Source: Mucinivorans hirudinis (GTDB lineage Bacteria > Bacteroidota > Bacteroidia > Bacteroidales > Rikenellaceae). From it: a DNA stretch of 64,000 bases. Of this stretch, positions 42,648 to 50,722 are shown piece by piece. The position numbers and the translations under genes were made by a program. Numbering within the stretch: the stretch's first letter is position 1; each line of letters starts with the position of its first letter. The stretch is taken from NCBI GenBank assembly GCA_000723505.1, contig HG934468.1, positions 590,798 to 654,797 of the forward strand. The letters are read 5' to 3'. Under the pieces are notes generated by a model that searched no databases, was not told the DNA's origin, and was given only the letters and a program-made list of their open reading frames with translations.

Positions 42648-45600
42648 AGTTTATTGACAACATAACCAGTACTGTAAAAAGTGATATGGAAAATACGATT
42701 ACAAAAGATAGTCGTATTTCTATTGCTGCGTCGTATTTTTCAATTTTTGCTTTCGAGGCTTTGAAAAAAGAGTTGCAGGATATTGCTGAATTACGTTTTA
42801 TTTTCACCTCTCCAACATTCATATCAGAAAAGGCAGCTAAGGAGAAACGAGAGTTTTACATTCCACGCCTTGGAAGAGAAAGGAGTCTGTATGGAACCGA
42901 ATTCGAGGTTAAGCTACGGAATGAATTATCACAAAGAGCGATTGCAAAGGAGTGTGCTGAATGGATAAAATCAAAAGTGCGGTTTAAATCCAACACTACA
43001 ACAAGCACTATTCCTAATTTCCTCCATATTGATGCCGAGAATAAATTCGTGTATCAACCACTAAATAGTTTTACGACCACTAATCTTGGATGTGAGAAAG
43101 GCGATGAATTGTGTAATCCGGTCAATAGAATGCCTGCTCCTATTAGCGAAAACTACCTCAAGATTTTTAATGAATTGTGGAATGACAAAGCTAAGATGCA
43201 GGATGTTACAGAAGAGGTTATACGAAATATAACCGAGGTTTACAAGGAGAATAGCCCTGAGTTTATCTACTATGTCACGCTATATAATATCTTCAATGAG
43301 TTTTTGCAAGATATTTCAGAGGATGTTTTGCCCAATGAGGCTACAGGCTTTAAAGAGAGTATCATCTGGCGTAAGTTATATAACTTTCAACAAGATGCAG
43401 TCCTTGCCATCATCAATAAGTTAGAAAAATACAACGGTTGCATTCTGGCTGACAGCGTGGGGCTTGGAAAAACATTTACTGCACTTGCTACCATAAAATA
43501 TTATGAAAGTCGAAATAAATCAGTTTTGGTTCTTTGCCCAAAGAAGCTGAACGACAACTGGATAACATACAGAAGCAATCTATTAAACAACCCCCTTGCA
43601 GGAGATCGGTTAAGATATGATGTATTGTATCATACCGATTTGTCTCGCACAAGCGGCTACTCCAATGGATTACCGTTAGACCGCATCAACTGGGCTAATT
43701 ATGACCTTGTGGTTATTGATGAAAGCCATAACTTCCGCAACGGTGGGCAGTCTGAAGTCGATGACGACCAGTCGATGAATAGGTATCAGAAATTGATGAA
43801 TAAGGTTATCAGGTCTGGAGTTAGGACAAAAGTTTTGATGTTGTCTGCCACGCCTGTAAACAATCGTTTTAATGACCTCAAAAATCAACTCGAACTTGCC
43901 TATGAGGGCAAATCATCGCAAATCAACAAACTGCTGAACACACAGAAAGGGATAGATGATATTTTCCGATTGGCTCAAGCTGCATTTAACAAATGGAGTA
44001 AATTTCCACCGGAAGAGCGAAATACGGATACTTTGCTAAAGATGCTTGATTTCGATTTCTTTGAGGTGCTTGATAGCGTAACCATTGCTCGGTCACGTCG
44101 GCATATCGAAAAATACTACAATACAGAAGCTATTGGCAAGTTTCCTACTCGACTTAAACCCATATCGCAGCGACCGCCATTTACAAAAAAGGAGGGAGCA
44201 TTGAGCTACAACGAGATATATGATACGTTGATAGGTCTTAATCTGAGTATCTACACCCCATCGGAGTTTATACACGACAGTGCGAAGAACAAATATTTCG
44301 ACGATGATGATTTTGGAACCGGACTATCTACCGGACGTGAAAAGGGTATCTGTAAATTGATGAGTACCAACTTGCTTAAACGTCTTGAGAGCTCTGTTTA
44401 CTCTTTTCGCCTGACAACTCGTCGCATAAAAGCGTTAATAGATTCTACGATTGAGAAGATAGACAACCACTCGGCAAATGTGGAGTTGATTGATTTGAGC
44501 GAGGTAGAGTCAGAGTTTGAGATGGACGACCAAAATACCGATTTGTTTTCAGTAGGAAAGCGAGTTAAAATTGAGTTGTCCGACATGAACTACCTATCGT
44601 GGCGAGAAGAACTTTTATCAGACAGTCAGTCACTGGCGGCTCTGCTGCTCTTTATGGATGAGATACGACCAGAAGACGACGAGAAGTTACAAACGTTGCT
44701 TGAGGTGGTTAAAAAGAAAATATCTTCACCCCTTAATCCCGACAACCGTAAGATAATTATATTCTCAGCCTTCTCCGACACTGCCGAATACCTATATCAG
44801 CACGTTTCTCAAGTGGTAAAAGAGCAATTCGGACTCAATAGTGCCTTGATTACAGGTAGTATAGACGGACGCACAACCTGCCCGAAACTACGAACTGACT
44901 TAAACTCGGTGCTGACTTGTTTCTCGCCCCGTTCAAAGGAAAAGCATCTTTTGATGCCCGAAAGCAAGGACGAGATAGATATACTGATTGCTACCGACTG
45001 CATATCCGAAGGGCAAAACTTGCAGGACTGCGACTATCTGATAAATTACGATATACATTGGAATCCGGTTCGTATCATTCAGCGGTTCGGGCGTATCGAC
45101 CGTATAGGAAGCAAGAACGACGTAATCCAGCTTGTGAACTTTTGGCCGGATATGAATCTGGACGACTACATCAACCTCAAATCGAGAGTTGAAACCCGAA
45201 TGCGTATCTCGGTGATGACCTCTACGGGCGACGACGACCTAATAAACGAGGGCGAAAAGGGAGCCTTGGAGTATCGCAGCAAGCAACTCAAACGCCTGCA
45301 AGAGGAAGTTGTCGATTTGGAAGATATGAACGATGGTATCTCTATTATGGATTTGGGGCTGAATGAATTTAGACTTGACTTGTTGGAATATATCAAAGAG
45401 CACGGCGACATTGATAAAGTACCATTTGGTATGCACGCCATCGTGGAGGCAAAGGATGGATTGAAGCCGGGTGTTGTCTATGTACTCAAAAACATAAATA
45501 AAGGAGTAAACATCGACAGTCAGAACCGCCTGCATCCGTTCTATTTGGTCTATATCTCCGATGAGCAGGAGGTGATTTGCAACCATCTGCAACCTAAAAA

Positions 45601-45865
45601 GATGCTCGACATAGTGCGATTGATGTGTAAGGGCGTTGGCGAGCCAAATGCCAATTTGTGCCGGAAATTCAATACCGAGACAAAAGATGGGCGAAGTATG
45701 GGCAGATACTCCGAACTGCTGGGTAAAGCCATATCGTCCATCGTCAGCGTGAAGGAAGATAGCGAATTGGATAGCTTTTTCACCTCGGCAGAGACCGCGG
45801 CTCTTGGAAGTAAAATTTCGGGGTTGAATGATTTTGAGTTAATTTGTTTTATTGTAGTTAAGTGA
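42644..45865 (+). CDS. Helicase with N-terminal phospholipase-D-like domain (SNF2/SF2 type)
   Basis: A 1073-residue protein. The N-terminal ~200 residues resemble a PLDc_2-like domain (SRISIAASYFSIFAFEALKK, RFIFTSPTF). Helicase motifs follow: I in CILADSVGLGKTFTALATIK (about 265), II in LVVIDESHNFRNGG, III in VLMLSATPVNNRF, and V-VI in ATDCISEGQNLQDCDYLINY plus NPVRIIQRFGRIDRIGS. Such helicases sit beside DUF4391, Mod and Res genes in many bacterial genomes. It overlaps both neighbours by 4 bp. It probably translocates on DNA as part of the restriction-like system. Confidence 0.87.
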   Translation: MKFIDNITSTVKSDMENTITKDSRISIAASYFSIFAFEALKKELQDIAELRFIFTSPTFISEKAAKEKREFYIPRLGRERSLYGTEFEVKLRNELSQRAIAKECAEWIKSKVRFKSNTTTSTIPNFLHIDAENKFVYQPLNSFTTTNLGCEKGDELCNPVNRMPAPISENYLKIFNELWNDKAKMQDVTEEVIRNITEVYKENSPEFIYYVTLYNIFNEFLQDISEDVLPNEATGFKESIIWRKLYNFQQDAVLAIINKLEKYNGCILADSVGLGKTFTALATIKYYESRNKSVLVLCPKKLNDNWITYRSNLLNNPLAGDRLRYDVLYHTDLSRTSGYSNGLPLDRINWANYDLVVIDESHNFRNGGQSEVDDDQSMNRYQKLMNKVIRSGVRTKVLMLSATPVNNRFNDLKNQLELAYEGKSSQINKLLNTQKGIDDIFRLAQAAFNKWSKFPPEERNTDTLLKMLDFDFFEVLDSVTIARSRRHIEKYYNTEAIGKFPTRLKPISQRPPFTKKEGALSYNEIYDTLIGLNLSIYTPSEFIHDSAKNKYFDDDDFGTGLSTGREKGICKLMSTNLLKRLESSVYSFRLTTRRIKALIDSTIEKIDNHSANVELIDLSEVESEFEMDDQNTDLFSVGKRVKIELSDMNYLSWREELLSDSQSLAALLLFMDEIRPEDDEKLQTLLEVVKKKISSPLNPDNRKIIIFSAFSDTAEYLYQHVSQVVKEQFGLNSALITGSIDGRTTCPKLRTDLNSVLTCFSPRSKEKHLLMPESKDEIDILIATDCISEGQNLQDCDYLINYDIHWNPVRIIQRFGRIDRIGSKNDVIQLVNFWPDMNLDDYINLKSRVETRMRISVMTSTGDDDLINEGEKGALEYRSKQLKRLQEEVVDLEDMNDGISIMDLGLNEFRLDLLEYIKEHGDIDKVPFGMHAIVEAKDGLKPGVVYVLKNINKGVNIDSQNRLHPFYLVYISDEQEVICNHLQPKKMLDIVRLMCKGVGEPNANLCRKFNTETKDGRSMGRYSELLGKAISSIVSVKEDSELDSFFTSAETAALGSKISGLNDFELICFIVVK

Positions 45866-46506
45866 TGATACAGTTGCCCGAAACGACATATTACGGAAAG
45901 CGGATGCCCAAAGAGAAGTTTTACTCTCACTTGGAGGTGTCAGCTGCCGTGAAACGTAGTTTTGTTGACGATGTTGATTATTTTGTGTGGCGGAATAAAC
46001 TTGCGCCGACCACAGCCAATCTTGAGATGGGCGATAGGGTGAAAGAAATTGCACTCTTTGAGGTTCGTTTGAAACGTGAGGAGTATAATCCGACACTGTT
46101 TGAATATATCGACCGCAATGTTCCGGTCTATGTGGTCTACTTACTACGGTTCGAGGGTAATGTGCGACTGTTGGCAAGCTACAAAGAGCCTTCGGGTAAT
46201 AAATCGGGGGTGTTTCGTATAGTGGAAACTTTCGTGAGTGATTGGATGCCGGAGAATGATATTGATCTATTTGTTGATGGGCTGAACTTGGACTCTATCT
46301 ATGAAAATTTTGTCCGCCAGATAGCCGGAAACAAGTTGAAATCTGCTGCAAGTGAAAATCTTGTTGTAGATATTGAGGCAGAACAACGTCGTGCCAAAAT
46401 TGAGCGGCAGATTGCCCAACTGGAAGCTAAAAGACGCAACGAGAAACAATTTAACCGACAAATGGAGTTGTCGGCAGAGATTAAGAAACTAAAAGAACAA
46501 ATATAG
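45862..46506 (+). CDS. DUF4391 family protein
   Basis: A 214-residue protein with the DUF4391 layout: MIQLPETTYYGKRMPKEKFY, then DVDYFVWRNKLAPTTANLEM, EIALFEVRLKREEYNP and IDRNVPVYVVYLLRFEGNVR, with a coiled-coil C-terminus (QLEAKRRNEKQFNRQMELSA). DUF4391 genes neighbour helicase and methyltransferase genes in defence islands; the function is not known. It overlaps the helicase by 4 bp. A partial copy of its 3' end is found again at 47952-47982. Confidence 0.83.
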   Translation: MMIQLPETTYYGKRMPKEKFYSHLEVSAAVKRSFVDDVDYFVWRNKLAPTTANLEMGDRVKEIALFEVRLKREEYNPTLFEYIDRNVPVYVVYLLRFEGNVRLLASYKEPSGNKSGVFRIVETFVSDWMPENDIDLFVDGLNLDSIYENFVRQIAGNKLKSAASENLVVDIEAEQRRAKIERQIAQLEAKRRNEKQFNRQMELSAEIKKLKEQI

Positions 46507-46508
46507 AT

Positions 46509-47915
46509 ATGTCTGAAACAAGTCGTATAGAATACAAAAGAGAGCTCAATGATAAGGTGGAGCTTGAGAAAGAGGTTGTTGCTTTTCTGAATTACAAGGA
46601 AGGTGGCAGCATCTACTTTGGTATTGACAAGAGTGGTAAAACCGTAGGCGTTTCAGATATAGACGAAACTATGCTGACTATAAAAAATCGCATTAAAGAT
46701 AATATCCTTCCATCAGCAATGGGACTATTTGATGTTGTCGAGGAGCGAAGAGACGGGTTAGAAATTATTAGGGTCATAGTTGCCAGTGGCAGTGAAAAGC
46801 CGTACTATCATAAAAAATATGGTATGACCCCAAGGGGGTGTTTTATTAGAATTGGTACAGCCGCTGAACAGATGACGCAATCGATGATTGACAGCTTATT
46901 TTCGAAGCGGACACGTAATTCTATTGGTAAAATACGGTCTAATCGTCAGGATTTGACTTTTGAACAGTTGAAGATTTACTACGAAGGAAAAGGGTTGCCG
47001 TTAAATTCCAAATTTGCATCCAATTTGGGATTGCAAACGGAACAAGGAGCCTACAATTATGTAGGCTATCTGATGGCCGACAACAATGCATTATCTGTCA
47101 AGGTGGCAAAGTACAAAGGTCTAAATCGTATTCATTTGATTGAAAACAATGAATATGGCTATTGCTCGATAGTCAAGGCCACCAAGCAAGTACTTGATAA
47201 AATCGACCTCGAAAATAGGACTCGTAGCCGTATCACTTCAAAAGATAGAATTGATACTCGTATGTGGAATGCCATTGCCATCCGCGAGGCTGTTATTAAT
47301 GCCATAGTACACAATGACTACACCCGCGAAGTTCCACCTAAGTTTGAATTATTCGATGATCGCATCGAAATCACATCGGCCGGAGGTCTACCGGAATCCC
47401 TTAATGAAGAAGAGTTCTTTATGGGATATTCAGCACCTCGTAATCAAGAATTAATGAGAATATACAAGGACTTAGAGTTGGTGGAACATTTGGGATCAGG
47501 TGTCCCTCGTATATTGGAGACTTATTCTAAAGAGTGTTTTGTTTTTACCGAAAACTTTATCCGTATGGTATTTCCTAATGCTTGGAATTTGAATGAAGAA
47601 GATAAGAGCAATAAGCAAGTCACCCAGCAAGTCACCCAGCAAGTCACCCAGCAAGTCACCCAGCAAGTCACAAATGAAGTTATTGCACTGGTTTTGTTAA
47701 TGAATCAAGAACAAAAACGAGAAGAACTACAAAATTTACTTGCATTGAAAGATCGAGAAAATTTCAGAAGATCTTATTTACAACCTGCTATTAAAGAAGG
47801 ATTTATAGAGATGACAATCCCCGATAAGCCCAATAGTCGTATGCAGAAATATCGTTTAACCACCAAAGGGCGTGAGTATCAAGAGTTGTTGCGAAAAGAG
47901 AGAGGCAATAAATAG
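46509..47915 (+). CDS. AlbA_2 (Schlafen-type) / HATPase_c_4 DNA-binding protein
   Basis: A 468-residue protein with an AlbA_2 domain (EKEVVAFLNYKEGGSIYFGI, GCFIRIGTAAEQM), an HATPase_c_4-like region (IREAVINAIVHNDYTREVPP, EHLGSGVPRILETY) and a C-terminal winged helix (YRLTTKGREYQELLRK). Between them is a QVTQ tandem repeat. Such proteins occur as regulators or accessory factors in defence islands. It starts 2 bp after DUF4391 and seems to be a later insertion between DUF4391 and mod. Confidence 0.83.
   Translation: MSETSRIEYKRELNDKVELEKEVVAFLNYKEGGSIYFGIDKSGKTVGVSDIDETMLTIKNRIKDNILPSAMGLFDVVEERRDGLEIIRVIVASGSEKPYYHKKYGMTPRGCFIRIGTAAEQMTQSMIDSLFSKRTRNSIGKIRSNRQDLTFEQLKIYYEGKGLPLNSKFASNLGLQTEQGAYNYVGYLMADNNALSVKVAKYKGLNRIHLIENNEYGYCSIVKATKQVLDKIDLENRTRSRITSKDRIDTRMWNAIAIREAVINAIVHNDYTREVPPKFELFDDRIEITSAGGLPESLNEEEFFMGYSAPRNQELMRIYKDLELVEHLGSGVPRILETYSKECFVFTENFIRMVFPNAWNLNEEDKSNKQVTQQVTQQVTQQVTQQVTNEVIALVLLMNQEQKREELQNLLALKDRENFRRSYLQPAIKEGFIEMTIPDKPNSRMQKYRLTTKGREYQELLRKERGNK
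47616..47671 (+). repeat. 12-bp tandem repeat encoding QVTQ
   Basis: Four perfect CAAGTCACCCAG units (47616-47663) and a partial fifth. Unit length is a multiple of three, so copy-number change would alter linker length without breaking the frame. Confidence 0.9.
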
Positions 47916-47951
47916 CTTACGTTTCAAAAAGCAGTTTTCTGAGACGTGCAG

Positions 47952-47982
47952 CAGAGATTAAGAAATTAAAAAACCAATTATA
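47952..47982 (+). pseudogene. Duplicated 3' end of DUF4391 gene
   Basis: CAGAGATTAAGAAATTAAAA (47952 on) matches 46474-46504, the last codons of DUF4391, with 4 differences in 31 bp, and also encodes AEIKKLKNQL and stop. It lies just before the two-TM protein gene, so the AlbA_2 gene appears to have been inserted after DUF4391 with duplication or replacement of its end. Confidence 0.6.
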
Positions 47983-47984
47983 AT

Positions 47985-48641
47985 ATGACTAAAAAAAGAG
48001 ACTATGCAGTTATTCTTAGCGTATTTAGTGCTGCTATTGCATTTACCTGTGCTGGAATTGTGACATTCAATAATTTTGACCAAAATGGAGTTGTTGAGCT
48101 TGGAACTTTTATAGGTATAGGCGTTGCACTTATTGGTATCTGTGCCACACTCATCGTGGGATTGCAGATTCTTAATTATCTTGAATTTAAGGAGATTAAA
48201 CGCAAAATCCAGAACATCGACGAAATTGAATCTAATATTATCAAAACTAAGACAGAAGTCGATAAAACCAGAACCGATTGTTTTTCGGCATTGTTAGATT
48301 TATATTGTAATACAGACATTGATGCTGATAAGGAACAAGACAAGGGGGTGTCTCGATTAATATCTTCTATTGTTCTTCTTTCAAAATTGCAACCAAATGA
48401 TTGTCATCGTTCTGAAGCTCTATATCAATTATTACACAGTCAACTGTATAAAATTGACACAATCGAAAACAAACCATATCACTACGATTCATTTATAAAC
48501 ATTAGCTTTGATACAACTGACAAACGTTCATATAAAATTGTCGAATTGCATCTGAGATGCATTAAACGAATGGATCAAATAGAAAGTTGGCTTCCAGTAG
48601 AAGCATTAATATCAATGGAAAAAATACAGGCAGACCTATAA
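47985..48641 (+). CDS. Two-helix membrane protein with coiled coil
   Basis: A 218-residue protein. Two N-terminal transmembrane helices (YAVILSVFSAAIAFTCAGIV and GIGVALIGICATLIVGLQIL) are followed by a coiled coil (FKEIKRKIQNIDEIESNIIK) and a cytoplasmic helical domain. No catalytic motif. Its place between AlbA_2 and mod suggests cargo of the defence operon, perhaps an effector or sensor at the membrane, but this is inference. It is not part of the usual mod-res set. Confidence 0.6.
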   Translation: MTKKRDYAVILSVFSAAIAFTCAGIVTFNNFDQNGVVELGTFIGIGVALIGICATLIVGLQILNYLEFKEIKRKIQNIDEIESNIIKTKTEVDKTRTDCFSALLDLYCNTDIDADKEQDKGVSRLISSIVLLSKLQPNDCHRSEALYQLLHSQLYKIDTIENKPYHYDSFINISFDTTDKRSYKIVELHLRCIKRMDQIESWLPVEALISMEKIQADL

Positions 48642-48651
48642 AAATAGAACA

Positions 48652-50718
48652 ATGAATAAACTAAAAATGGAGTCAATGGATATGACTCAGGCGAATATAG
48701 ATAAGATTGCTCAGATGTTTCCGCAGGTGGTGACTGAGGTGGCGGAGCCGAATGGGGCGGTGGATGAGAATGGCAAACCCATACTGAAAAAGGCGATTGA
48801 CTTCGAGAAGTTGAAGTTGGTGTTGAGTGCCGGTACGGGCGACTATGTGGTGGCGGATGATGAGCGGGAGCGGTATGAGTTTACTTGGGTGGGTAAGCGG
48901 CAGGCGATGATTGATGCGGCTACGCCTATTCGCAAGACGCTGCGTCCTTGCCCCGACGAGAGCAAGGATTGGGCGACGACCGAAAACCTCTATATCGAGG
49001 GCGACAACCTCGAAGTGCTCAAACTGTTGCAAGAGAGTTACCTCGGCAAGGTGAAGATGATATATATCGACCCACCGTATAACACGGGCAAGGATTTTAT
49101 CTATAAGGATAACTTCGCACAGAGCCGTGAGGAGTACGAAGAGGAGTTGGATATGTTCGATGAGGAGGGCAACCGCCTATTCCAAAACACCGAGACTAAC
49201 GGACGTTTCCACTCCGATTGGTGTTCTATGATATACCCTCGCCTGCAACTCGCTCGCAACCTGCTCACCGATGATGGGGTTATCTTTATTTCGATTGATG
49301 ATAATGAAGTGGAAAACCTCAAAAAGATTGGCAATGAGGTTTTTGGTGAAAGTAATTTCCTTGCACAAATTGTATGGCAAAAGAAGTATGCAGCAACAAA
49401 TGATGCAAAAGGATTCTCAACGACACATGATTATATTACTGTTTACCAAAAGAGTTCGTACTTTAATAGAAATCTCCTGCCTCGTACTATAGAACAAAAT
49501 AAACCATATAAGAATAATGATAATGATGGGAAAGGTCTTTGGCGTTCAGATAATTTATTGGTTAAGTCATTTTCTCAAAATAGTGTATATCCAATTGTGA
49601 ATCCAAACACAGGAGAAGAGTTTTATCCCGCAAAAGGAAGTTGTTGGAGAGCAAGTCGAGACACAATGGACAAATGGCTATCTGAAAATAGAATTTATTT
49701 TGGTAAAGAAGGAACGGGTGCACCACAACTAAAAAGATACCTTAATGAGGTACAACAAGGTAAAGTACCAATTACATGGTGGACTTTCGATGAGGTTGGA
49801 CATAATGATGCGGCAAATAAAGAAGTAAGTTCCCTATTTCAAGGTAAAACACCATTTGACACACCCAAACCAGTTTCATTACTAAGGCAGATGCTTGTTA
49901 TTGGAACAAATAAAAACGATATTATCCTCGACTTTTTCAGCGGTTCAGCGACCACCGCCCACGCTGTAATGCAACTCAATGCCGAAGATGGAGGTAACCG
50001 CAAATTCATTATGGTGCAGTTGCCCGAAGTATGCGACCCCAACTCCGAAGCCGCAAAAGCAGGCTGCAAAACAATCTGCGAAATAGGCAAAGAGCGTATC
50101 CGCCGTGCAGGTCAGAAAATAACAGAAGATAAAACGCCTAAAATAAAAGGATTAGATTTAGGTGCAAATAGCATTGGCTGGGCAATGATTGGAGAAAAAA
50201 GAAAGAAAATAGAAGGAGGAATTAGAATTACATTTCCTGATGAAAGTAATATTGATCCAATAAACGAACAACCCGTTGTAGAAAAGAGACCGCTCGACAC
50301 AGGCTTCCGAGTATTCAAACTCGACACCACAAATATGAAAGATGTCTACTATGCCGCCGGAGAACTCTCACAAACAGAGCTATGGGACACCGTGAGCAAC
50401 ATCAAAGACGACCGCTCTGACATAGACTTGCTCTACGGCTGTCTGCTCGACTGGGGCGTGCAACTCACTATGCCACACACCACCGAACAGATAGAGAACT
50501 TCACCGTACACACGGTAGACTCGCCCCTAACCGACGAAATAGACCTTATCGCCTGCTTCGACACCAACGTATCGGAAACAGTTGTACGCACCATCGCCAA
50601 ACGTAAACCAACCCGTGCCCTGTTCCGTGACAGCTCCTTTGCTGATAGTGCCAACAAAATCAACGTCTTCGAGATTTTCAAATCAATCTCCCCCGACACA
50701 ACCGTAAAAGTGATATAG
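48652..50718 (+). CDS. mod: Type III-like N6-adenine DNA methyltransferase (Mod) with Cas9-like insertion
   Basis: A 688-residue beta-class methyltransferase. Motif IV DPPYNTGKDFIYKDNF (about residue 141) precedes the target-recognition region (about 230-420). The SAM-binding motif ILDFFSGSATTAHAVMQLN (about 424) follows, then IGKERIRRAGQKI. Usually the next conserved block (LDTGFRVFKLDTTNMKDVYY here) comes after a short linker. Here about 45 residues lie between, including GLDLGANSIGWAMI (residue 500 on). The C-terminus is normal (LYGCLLDWGVQLTMPH). The frame is intact. The 49350-49910 part is more AT-rich than its flanks, as in exchanged recognition domains. Confidence 0.9.
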   Translation: MNKLKMESMDMTQANIDKIAQMFPQVVTEVAEPNGAVDENGKPILKKAIDFEKLKLVLSAGTGDYVVADDERERYEFTWVGKRQAMIDAATPIRKTLRPCPDESKDWATTENLYIEGDNLEVLKLLQESYLGKVKMIYIDPPYNTGKDFIYKDNFAQSREEYEEELDMFDEEGNRLFQNTETNGRFHSDWCSMIYPRLQLARNLLTDDGVIFISIDDNEVENLKKIGNEVFGESNFLAQIVWQKKYAATNDAKGFSTTHDYITVYQKSSYFNRNLLPRTIEQNKPYKNNDNDGKGLWRSDNLLVKSFSQNSVYPIVNPNTGEEFYPAKGSCWRASRDTMDKWLSENRIYFGKEGTGAPQLKRYLNEVQQGKVPITWWTFDEVGHNDAANKEVSSLFQGKTPFDTPKPVSLLRQMLVIGTNKNDIILDFFSGSATTAHAVMQLNAEDGGNRKFIMVQLPEVCDPNSEAAKAGCKTICEIGKERIRRAGQKITEDKTPKIKGLDLGANSIGWAMIGEKRKKIEGGIRITFPDESNIDPINEQPVVEKRPLDTGFRVFKLDTTNMKDVYYAAGELSQTELWDTVSNIKDDRSDIDLLYGCLLDWGVQLTMPHTTEQIENFTVHTVDSPLTDEIDLIACFDTNVSETVVRTIAKRKPTRALFRDSSFADSANKINVFEIFKSISPDTTVKVI
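50134..50272 (+). other. Cas9 N-terminus-like (RuvC-I) segment inside mod
   Basis: Encodes PKIKGLDLGANSIGWAMIGE, KRKKIEGGIRITFPDES and NIDPINEQ, in frame with mod. Type II Cas9 proteins begin with xKxxLGLDLGTNSIGWAxx, then a short linker and AGxRIFPEG-like text. The match covers the RuvC-I motif including its catalytic Asp. The segment is more A-rich than the flanking mod sequence. Confidence 0.75.
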
Positions 50719-50722
50719 AACA

